This document shows, piece after piece, positions 1 through 5,090 of a stretch of DNA of 5,090 bases. Location of the stretch: the NCBI GenBank assembly GCA_003695015.1, contig RFJD01000419.1:1-5090 (forward strand). The letters are read 5' to 3'. Every line of letters begins with the position of its first letter. The first letter of the stretch is position 1. The notes under the pieces are model-generated. The model was not told the DNA's origin. It saw only the letters and a list, made by a program, of their open reading frames with translations, and ran no database searches. The DNA is from Verrucomicrobiota bacterium. Lineage in GTDB: Bacteria > Verrucomicrobiota > Verrucomicrobiia > Limisphaerales > J093. The position numbers and the translations under genes were made by a program.

Positions 1-1097
1 AGCCCGAGACCGGTGCCTTTTTTCTTGGTCGTGAAGAAAGGCTCGAAGATTTGGTTGAGCTGCTCGGGCGGGATGCCGCCGCCGGTGTCGGTGACGCTCA
101 CCCAGACGCCATCCGTGGCGCGGCCGGTGCGCAGCGTCAGGACTCCGCCGCGGGACATGGCCTGCATGGAGTTTTTGATGAGGTTGACGAGCACCTGCTT
201 GATCTGGACGGGATCGAAGGCGGCGGCGGGCAGGTCGGCGGCCAGCTCCTCGCGGATCATCTGGCCGCGGTTGTCGAGCTCGGGCCGAAGCAACTGGAGG
301 GTTTCGCGGACCACCTGGTTGAGGTCCGATGGCCGGGGCTGGGGCCGCGCGTGCCGCATCGCCTGGAGGAACTGGGTGATGATGTAGTCCAGGCGGCTGA
401 CCTCGCCTTTGGCCACCTGAAGATAGCGTTCGAGCTTGCGGACAAATTGCGCCCATGCCTCCGGGTCCGGAAGCGGAGGGAATGGGGCTGCATCGGTGAC
501 AGGCGGGAGGGGATCGGCGGGCTGCAGCCGTCGCAATTCCCGCTCGATCAGTTGCAAGTGGATGTGCAAGGCGTTGAGCGGATTGCCGATCTCGTGGGCC
601 ACACTCGAGGCCAACAGCCGCAGCGCCTCGGTGCGTTCGTTCTCGATGGCTTCGACCGTCTTTTGGCGGGTTTCGGTGGCGTCATGCACCACCAAGGCCA
701 CGCCATGGGGGCCGGCCGCCTCCGCTTCCAACGGCGCGGAGAAAATGCTCAGGAACCGCGGCCGGGGATAGGCGACCTCGACCTCGTGGCGGGTGAAGCC
801 CCTGGGGGCGGGGGCCAACAGGCGCTCCCAATCCAGTTCCGGCACGTAGCGTTGGATCAACTCCCCCTCGGCCTGGCGCCGCGGCAACCCCAGGAGCCGT
901 TCGGCCGCGCGGTTGAAGTATTCGATGCGCCCCTCGCGGTTCAACACCAGCACGCCGTCTTCGATGGTGTTGAACAGGGTGTCCAGCAGGCTGCGTTCCT
1001 CGGCCAGCCGGCGGACCACGTGTTGGAGCCCCTCGGCGTCGAGCCGGTCGAGCCGGCCGAGCACCTTGTCCAGAAAACCGGAGCCGGGTTTGCCCAT
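1..1097 (-). CDS. PAS-domain sensor histidine kinase, NtrB/AtoS-like (3' end cut by window)
   Basis: Cytoplasmic two-component sensor kinase that should autophosphorylate a histidine and pass the phosphate to a response regulator. The frame stays open from the ATG at 1097 to base 1, giving 365 full codons; the last part of the catalytic domain is missing. A short N-terminal helix (about 8-35) leads into a PAS domain (about 36-145, typical core TIEDGVLVLNREGRIEYFN at 44-62). The H box is VAHEIGNPLNAL (166-177), with His169 as phosphoacceptor. The HATPase domain shows the N box NLIKNSMQAM (305-314), G1 box DTGGGIP (337-343), F box FEPFFTTK (351-358) and G2 box GTGLGL at the cut. There is no signal peptide or membrane segment, so the signal is probably intracellular, sensed by the PAS domain; the ligand is unknown. 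A proline-rich stretch (192-213) separates the two dimerisation helices. The gene starts 13 bases after corA ends. Kinases of this NtrB-like type often pair with a sigma-54 activator, which may lie beyond base 1. Family is certain, partner and signal are not. Confidence 0.95.
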   Translation of the reverse strand, partial: MGKPGSGFLDKVLGRLDRLDAEGLQHVVRRLAEERSLLDTLFNTIEDGVLVLNREGRIEYFNRAAERLLGLPRRQAEGELIQRYVPELDWERLLAPAPRGFTRHEVEVAYPRPRFLSIFSAPLEAEAAGPHGVALVVHDATETRQKTVEAIENERTEALRLLASSVAHEIGNPLNALHIHLQLIERELRRLQPADPLPPVTDAAPFPPLPDPEAWAQFVRKLERYLQVAKGEVSRLDYIITQFLQAMRHARPQPRPSDLNQVVRETLQLLRPELDNRGQMIREELAADLPAAAFDPVQIKQVLVNLIKNSMQAMSRGGVLTLRTGRATDGVWVSVTDTGGGIPPEQLNQIFEPFFTTKKKGTGLG

Positions 1098-1108
1098 GGC
1101 CGTCAGAT

Positions 1109-1112
1109 CCTC
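1109..1112 (-). promoter_or_regulatory. Possible Shine-Dalgarno (GAGG) for the histidine kinase
   Basis: On the minus strand GAGG lies 11 bases before the kinase ATG at 1097 and overlaps the corA stop codon (TGA, 1113-1111). The spacing is slightly long. It supports the 1097 start and suggests translational coupling to corA. In the kinase frame the codons just before this ATG contain no closer start. Confidence 0.35.
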
Positions 1113-2109
1113 AGAACCAGCGGCGCCATTTGAAGTACAGGATGGTGAGTGCGGTCAAAACCGCCGTCACGCCCATCGCCAGCCAGTAGCCGTGCTCCCA
1201 TTCCAACTCCGGCATGTGCCGGAAGTTCATGCCGTACCAGGTGCCGATGAGCATCAGGGGCGTGGTGATCACCGTGATGCCGGTCAGCACCTTCATGATC
1301 TCGCCGGTCTGGTTCGACGACATGCTCAGGTAAACCTGCAGAATGCCCGTCAGCGCGTCGGTGTAGGACTGGGCCAGATTCGAGATGCGAAACAGCCCGT
1401 CGTAAACGTCCCGGAAATAAGGCAACAGATGCGGCCGGATGAGTTTGAACTCCCCGCTGGCGAAGCGCGCCAGCACTTCCCGTTGGGGTCCGATGATCTG
1501 CCGGAGGTGGAACACCTCCTTCTTCACCTGGATGATGCGGTTGAGCACCTCCCGGGTGGGCTCGGTCAGGGCCTGCTCCTCCAGCTCGGCAATCTCCAGC
1601 GAGAGCTCGTCCAACGCCGGTTTGTAGCCGTCCACGATCAGGTCCAGCAACATGTGGGCCACCCGATCCGGCGCCCGCGCCGCATGGGCGGCGCCCCGCA
1701 CGCAGCGGTCGGCCGCCACGCTCACGCTGCGCATCGGGTCCTGGTGGTAGGTCACCAGGAAGTTCTTCCCCAGGAAGAAATCCAGTTCGCTGGTGGCGAA
1801 CACGCCGTCCTGCCGGCTGTAGTCCACCGCATGGATCACGATGAACAGGTACGGGGTGAACAGGTCCCCCTCCTTGGGCTGGTACTCCTCGACCTTCGGC
1901 GCCGAGTTCTCGACCACGCAGTCCTCGATCGACAGCGGGTGGAAATGAAACACCTCCTCCAGATAGAAGCGGGTCTCATCCGGGGTTGGCGCCTCCAGGT
2001 CCACCCACAGGAAAAGGTTCGTGTCCGCCAGCAGCGTGGGCATGAGGAAGGCCTCGATGTCCTTGCTGTGCAGGCGACCCTGGGTTGTGAACGCAAATGA
2101 TCGAACCAT
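1111..2109 (-). CDS. corA: CorA-family magnesium/cobalt transporter
   Basis: Inner-membrane channel of the CorA family, which forms pentamers and lets Mg2+ (also Co2+ or Ni2+ in some members) enter down the membrane potential. The 332-residue protein has the usual length and layout. The N-terminal cytoplasmic alpha/beta domain includes LWVDLEAPT (34-42), HPLSIEDC (57-64) and SELDFFLGKNFLVTYH (107-122). A long helical stalk (about 150-270) leads to TM1 (about 273-293), the signature GMN at 293-295 in WYGMNFRHMPEL, TM2 (about 306-326) and a basic C-terminal tail KWRRWF. The ATG at 2109 is chosen because MVRSFAFTTQGRL resembles the normal CorA N-terminus. A TTG at 2187 would add 26 residues unlike CorA and overlap the gene before it, and the ATG at 2043 would remove the first strand. 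No clear ribosome binding site precedes 2109. It follows the AI-2E gene by 53 bases. Substrate choice among divalent ions cannot be read from the sequence; some CorA relatives export Zn2+. Confidence 0.94.
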   Translation of the reverse strand: MVRSFAFTTQGRLHSKDIEAFLMPTLLADTNLFLWVDLEAPTPDETRFYLEEVFHFHPLSIEDCVVENSAPKVEEYQPKEGDLFTPYLFIVIHAVDYSRQDGVFATSELDFFLGKNFLVTYHQDPMRSVSVAADRCVRGAAHAARAPDRVAHMLLDLIVDGYKPALDELSLEIAELEEQALTEPTREVLNRIIQVKKEVFHLRQIIGPQREVLARFASGEFKLIRPHLLPYFRDVYDGLFRISNLAQSYTDALTGILQVYLSMSSNQTGEIMKVLTGITVITTPLMLIGTWYGMNFRHMPELEWEHGYWLAMGVTAVLTALTILYFKWRRWF

Positions 2110-2162
2110 GGTTTGGGCAGCCGAACGAGCACGCCCCACGCGCGACCCGTTGCCGCCGCAGT

Positions 2163-3551
2163 CTAGGAGTCCGCAGGCGCGGGACAAGTCCGCGTTTCCT
2201 GCCCGTCCGCCGGCGCCGGCCGCTCATGCGGATCAGGTCGCTTCCAAACGTAACGGAACATCACCACCCGCAAGGCCGCCGTGAAGGGAATCGCCAGGAT
2301 GCCACCCAGGATGCCGCCCAGCAACGTCGTCCCCACCATCACCGCCACGATGATGGTCAGGGGATGCAGCCCCACGCGGTCGCCGAGAATGCGCGGCTGG
2401 ATCACGTACCCTTCCAGCGCCTGCACGATGGCGTACACCCCCAGGGCCAGCAACGGGTGGGTCCAATCCCCGTACTGCACCACCGCGATCAACAACGCCG
2501 CGCCGCAGGTGATGATGGCCCCCACGAAGGGGATGATCGTCAGGAAGGTGGCGATCACCCCGATCAACACCGCGTACGGCAGCCCGATCAGGGCGAACCC
2601 GATCGCATACAGCACCCCGTCACAAATCGCCACCAACACCTGCCCCCGGAAGAACGCGATCAGGTAGTCGTTGATCGAACGCAGCACGAACACCAGCTCG
2701 TCCTTGAACTCCGAACGTCCCACCGGCAGGTAGTCGGTCCACTTGGACTGGATGCCGCGTTTCTCCAGGAGGAAGTAGAAGGTGTAGATGGGAATCAAAG
2801 CCAGGCCGGCCAGCACACCGAACCACGAGGCCACCTTGCTCAACTGACCGAAGAACCACCGGCCCACGCTGCTGAACGCCTTCGCCAGGATGCCGGTGGC
2901 CGATTGCAGGGTGTCCACATCCAGCGTCTCCCGCAGCCAGTTGAGCAGCACGTCGGTGCCCTCATCGGCCGGCGCTGCCGCCGGCGCCGCCTCCGTCCCC
3001 GCTTGGGCGGCCCCCGTCCCGACCGGTTGACCTCCGGCCGCCGCACCCGCCGCGGGTTGCTCCGCCACCGGCGCCGGCGCGTTGGTCCCCGCCGGAGGCG
3101 CGTTGGTTTCCCCCCCGGACCCGCCGGTGGGCAATCCCAGGGAACGCAGCACCGAGCTGGGCGGGTTGCGGATCCAGTGCTCCACCCGGTGGGTGACGTT
3201 GGTGGCGTAACGTGGGATGTCCCGGACGAGCTGGCGGGTTTCCACGACAACCTGCGGGACGATGCTGCCGAAAATGGCCGCCACCACCAGCAGCGCCATC
3301 GCGAACACCACCAGGATGGCCCGGAAGCGCGGCACACGTCGTTGCTCCAGCCAGTCCACCACCGGATCCAAGAGGTAGGCGATGATCCCGGCCACGGCCA
3401 ACGGCCACAACACGGGGGAAAGCACCTCCAGCACCCGACCCAGGCCCCACACCAACAACACCACCAAGGCGACGATCAACGCCACCGCCAGCCCGGTGAC
3501 GGCCGTCCAGATCACCCGGGCCTGCTTCGGTGTTGGCGGCGGAAAAGCCAT
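2163..3551 (-). CDS. AI-2E (PerM/UPF0118) family transporter
   Basis: Polytopic inner-membrane protein of the AI-2E family. Characterised members include the autoinducer-2 exporter TqsA and Na+/H+ antiporters; most are of unknown substrate, and this one cannot be assigned. The 462 residues show hydrophobic segments at about 14-36, 44-63 and 77-100, then a soluble region, then segments at about 243-263, 303-325, 327-357, 364-380 and 398-432. The family hallmark near the C-terminus is clear: PRILGDRVGLHPL (386-398), then a Gly-rich GTTLLGGILGGILAIPFTA (407-425). AYLLDPVVDWLE (58-69) after TM2 is also typical. Unusual is a Pro/Ala/Gly-rich linker of about 60 residues (141-200) between the N-terminal helices and the rest; most relatives are around 340-380 residues long. 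The C-terminal tail (437-462) is charged and Pro-rich. The ATG at 3551 lies 26 bases after proC, with only a weak TGAG ahead of it. Probably cotranscribed with proC and corA. Confidence 0.92.
   Translation of the reverse strand: MAFPPPTPKQARVIWTAVTGLAVALIVALVVLLVWGLGRVLEVLSPVLWPLAVAGIIAYLLDPVVDWLEQRRVPRFRAILVVFAMALLVVAAIFGSIVPQVVVETRQLVRDIPRYATNVTHRVEHWIRNPPSSVLRSLGLPTGGSGGETNAPPAGTNAPAPVAEQPAAGAAAGGQPVGTGAAQAGTEAAPAAAPADEGTDVLLNWLRETLDVDTLQSATGILAKAFSSVGRWFFGQLSKVASWFGVLAGLALIPIYTFYFLLEKRGIQSKWTDYLPVGRSEFKDELVFVLRSINDYLIAFFRGQVLVAICDGVLYAIGFALIGLPYAVLIGVIATFLTIIPFVGAIITCGAALLIAVVQYGDWTHPLLALGVYAIVQALEGYVIQPRILGDRVGLHPLTIIVAVMVGTTLLGGILGGILAIPFTAALRVVMFRYVWKRPDPHERPAPADGQETRTCPAPADS
2952..3131 (-). 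other. Low-complexity Pro/Ala/Gly-rich linker in the AI-2E protein
   Basis: This stretch encodes residues 141-200 of the AI-2E protein, composed almost wholly of Ala, Gly, Pro, Thr, Gln and Glu, with two copies of TNAP. It interrupts the family between the third hydrophobic segment with its following amphipathic helices and the downstream membrane domain. The reading frame is intact and codon preference is unchanged, so it looks like a disordered, in-frame expansion rather than a frameshift. In homologues the neighbouring region is soluble; the side of the membrane is not settled here. Confidence 0.8.
3076..3107 (-). repeat. Short direct repeat, 11 bases at 21-base spacing
   Basis: The plus-strand word ggcgcgttggt occurs at 3076-3086 and 3097-3107, a 21-base period that keeps the frame and encodes the two Thr-Asn-Ala-Pro units of the AI-2E linker. 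It is probably a slippage or duplication trace within a low-complexity region, not a mobile or regulatory element. Confidence 0.6.
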
Positions 3552-3577
3552 GACTCAAAACCGGCAAACTGGCGGGC

Positions 3578-4393
3578 TCAACGGCGTCCCAACCGGCGCG
3601 CCTTCCGCGCCGCCGCCCGGACGGCCCGCATCAACGCCGCCCGAAAACCGCCCTCCTCCAGCGCTTGAAGCCCCTCGATGGTCGTCCCGCCCGGACTGGT
3701 GACCATGTCCTTCAACTCGCCCGGATGCCGGCCGGTCTCGAGCACCATCTTCGCCGCCCCCAGCAGGGTTTGCGCCGCCAGCCGGGTCGCCACTTCCCGT
3801 GGCAGGCCCGCCGCCACACCGCCGTCGCTGAGCGCCTCGATGGCCACAAACCCGTACGCCGGCCCGCTCCCGCTCAAGCCCGTCACCGCATCCAGCAACG
3901 CCTCCTTCACCTCGAACGCCACCCCCACGGCTCCGAACAACCGCCCCGCCAGCGCCGCGTCTTCCGGCGTGGCGCAACCACCCCGCGCATAAGCCGCCGC
4001 GCACGCGCCCACCAACGCCGGCGTGTTGGGCATCACCCGCACCCACCGCGTCCCGGCCGGGGACCACGTCTCCAACTGCTTCAACGGCACGCCCGCCGCA
4101 ATCGAGATCAGCAGATGCTCCGGCGTGATGGCCGGCCGGGCCTGTTCGATCGCGCCCGCCACCTGGTCCGGTTTGACGGCCACGATCACCACCTGCGCCC
4201 GCTCAAACAACGCCCGGGGATTGGCGGTCACTTGGCCGCCGGTCTCGCGGGCGAACCGTTCCGCCGCCTCCTTCGACACGTCAAAGGCGAACAGCTCCTC
4301 CGGCGACACCAACCCGGCCCGCGTCAAACCGCCGCCCAGCGCCGTGGCCATCCGGCCGGCGCCAAGAAAACCCACTGTCATCCCGATCGGCAT
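3578..4393 (-). CDS. proC: Pyrroline-5-carboxylate reductase
   Basis: Cytosolic enzyme of the last step of proline synthesis, reducing 1-pyrroline-5-carboxylate to L-proline with NAD(P)H. The 271-residue length is normal for ProC. The N-terminal Rossmann fold begins with VGFLGAGRMA (7-16); VAVKPDQV (71-78) and MPNTPALVG (121-129) follow. The C-terminal dimerisation and active-site domain carries TGLSGSGPAY (171-180) and the ProC signature region around KDMVTSPGGTTIEGL (228-242). All key motifs are intact, so it should be active. The ATG at 4393 is chosen because the Rossmann strand begins a few residues later; an ATG at 4381 (MTVGFLGAG) is nearly as good. Starts at 4420 or a GTG at 4474 would add residues with no family match, the latter overlapping the ComEC end. 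No strong ribosome binding site is seen before either likely start. It lies 61 bases after the comEC stop and 26 before the AI-2E gene, with no other proline gene in view. Confidence 0.96.
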   Translation of the reverse strand: MPIGMTVGFLGAGRMATALGGGLTRAGLVSPEELFAFDVSKEAAERFARETGGQVTANPRALFERAQVVIVAVKPDQVAGAIEQARPAITPEHLLISIAAGVPLKQLETWSPAGTRWVRVMPNTPALVGACAAAYARGGCATPEDAALAGRLFGAVGVAFEVKEALLDAVTGLSGSGPAYGFVAIEALSDGGVAAGLPREVATRLAAQTLLGAAKMVLETGRHPGELKDMVTSPGGTTIEGLQALEEGGFRAALMRAVRAAARKARRLGRR

Positions 4394-4454
4394 GCGCCCA
4401 AGGTAACAGCGAGCCGCCATCCGAGAAAAGCCCCCGCCGTCCGGCGCCCGGAGC

Positions 4455-5090
4455 TCACCGCTCGTCCGGCCCACCCGGCGAAAGTCCCGGCCTCGCCGTC
4501 GTCGCGATCCTCCACGCGTCCAGCACCCCCGCCCGCGCGGACCGCAGCTCGACCCGCTCGCCGCGCACCTCCAAGGTCACCGCTCCGACGTCGCTGATGG
4601 AGACCGACCGCACCCCGGCGGCTTCGAGGCGGCCGCGCAGTTCCGGGCCCGCATGCTTGGGCGGGGGCACGGCGGCGTCTGTCCAAATCACCCAGCGCGG
4701 CCGGATCCGTTCCACCAACCACGCCGGAAGCGGCTCGCCGCGACTCGGGATGCCCGCCACCACGACCTCCGCTTCCAACGGAGCGCCACGCGCCAGCAGC
4801 GCCTCCTGCCCCGCGGTCGCCAAGTCGGACAAGAGCAACACCCGCACACCCCGGCATTCGCCGCGCAGGACCATGGCGCCGTCGTCCGCCAGAGAAAACC
4901 GATCCTCCGAAGCCGGATGCAGCACCCGCCAGCCGGCCAGCGTGTCGCCGGCGGCAACGATCCGCCGTCGGGGTCGCCCGGGCAGAGAGCCGTTCTCCAA
5001 ACCCTCGAGAAATGCGCGATAAGTCGGCGAACGAAACCGCAGCGGGCTCGCGACCACTTCCCCGACCGGCATTTCCCCGACGAGCAGGGC
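4455..5090 (-). CDS. comEC: ComEC/Rec2-family DNA internalisation protein, C-terminal part (5' end cut by window)
   Basis: C-terminal 211 residues of what appears to be ComEC, the inner-membrane channel that takes single-stranded DNA into the cytoplasm during natural transformation. The frame is open to base 5090, so the ATG at 5072 is probably internal. The visible part fits the end of the metallo-beta-lactamase-like domain (numbered from the window edge): GEVVASPLRFRSPTYRAFLE (11-29 region), the strand GDTLAGWRVLHP (48-59), the Asp-containing DDGAMVLR (69-76), VLLLSDLATAGQEALL (84-99, corresponding to the family's LLTGD), AGIPSRGEPL (112-121, where canonical members have HHGS), then RPRWVIWTD (130-138), the RLEAAGV helix (154-160) and GAVTLEVR (169-176). 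The membrane channel and the HxxxDH metal motif would lie outside the window. The missing His-His pair suggests weakened or lost metal binding. It could instead be a separate beta-lactamase-fold protein, but the order of elements favours ComEC. Confidence 0.72.
   Translation of the reverse strand, partial: ALLVGEMPVGEVVASPLRFRSPTYRAFLEGLENGSLPGRPRRRIVAAGDTLAGWRVLHPASEDRFSLADDGAMVLRGECRGVRVLLLSDLATAGQEALLARGAPLEAEVVVAGIPSRGEPLPAWLVERIRPRWVIWTDAAVPPPKHAGPELRGRLEAAGVRSVSISDVGAVTLEVRGERVELRSARAGVLDAWRIATTARPGLSPGGPDER

Noticed and set aside
2110..2187. A TTG start extending corA upstream by 26 residues
   Set aside because: The added residues do not resemble any CorA N-terminus and would overlap the end of the AI-2E gene; the ATG at 2109 gives the normal family length.
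3561..3575. Imperfect inverted repeat between proC and the AI-2E gene, followed by TTTT on the minus strand
   Set aside because: The stem has three pairs, a mismatch and one more pair, so it is not credible as a terminator or operator.
4426..4450. GC-rich inverted repeat followed by TTTT on the minus strand between comEC and proC
   Set aside because: The stem is only about four pairs (CGCC/GGCG) and is separated from a run of just four T, too weak for an intrinsic terminator.
4394..4474. A GTG start at 4474 extending proC by 27 residues into the comEC end
   Set aside because: ProC normally begins a few residues before its Rossmann strand, which matches 4393 or 4381. The extension has no family similarity.
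51..4597. A chain of long plus-strand open frames (51-1133, 913-2100, 2097-3668, 3665-4597), two junctions overlapping by four bases
   Set aside because: They lie antisense to four well-recognised genes, their translations are rich in His, Gln, Arg and Pro with no recognisable domain, and such open antisense frames are expected in high-GC DNA with strong third-position bias. The four-base overlaps are chance ATGA junctions.
5070..5072. ATG at 5072 as the true start of the rightmost gene
   Set aside because: The frame stays open upstream to the window edge, and the protein would start in the middle of a beta-lactamase-like fold; the gene very probably continues beyond base 5090.

Overview
The window holds five protein genes, all on the minus strand and all read in the same direction, with gaps of only 13 to 61 bases. 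In transcription order (high to low coordinates) they are: the 3' end of a ComEC/Rec2-type DNA-uptake protein (cut by the right edge), proC (pyrroline-5-carboxylate reductase), an AI-2E/PerM-family membrane protein, a CorA-type divalent metal transporter, and a soluble PAS-containing sensor histidine kinase (cut by the left edge). I see no rRNA, tRNA, CRISPR array, insertion sequence or convincing terminator, and no stretch over 300 bases lacks a gene.

The DNA is very G+C-rich (roughly two thirds by eye), with strong G/C preference at third codon positions. This leaves long open frames on the opposite strand that look like shadows. The organism is a bacterium. A Thr-Asn-Ala-Pro/Ala-rich linker in the AI-2E protein, a degenerate ComEC metallo-beta-lactamase tail and weak Shine-Dalgarno signals fit a high-GC member of Verrucomicrobiota or the wider PVC group. 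That is an impression from family knowledge, not something the sequence proves.

Region by region: 5090-4455 encodes the C-terminal extracytoplasmic domain of ComEC. 4393-3578 is a complete ProC with all expected motifs. 3551-2163 is a complete AI-2E transporter with an extra low-complexity linker of about 60 residues. 2109-1111 is a complete CorA with its GMN signature. 1097-1 is a histidine kinase ending inside the ATP-binding G2 box.

The compact layout suggests one transcription unit or a few overlapping ones, but the products do not form an obvious single pathway: DNA uptake, proline synthesis, membrane export, metal transport and signalling. It reads as an ordinary chromosomal housekeeping stretch. 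I did not find a clearly new system. The points worth a second look are the ComEC domain lacking the usual His-His-Gly-Ser motif, the AI-2E linker, and a proline-rich insertion in the kinase dimerisation domain.
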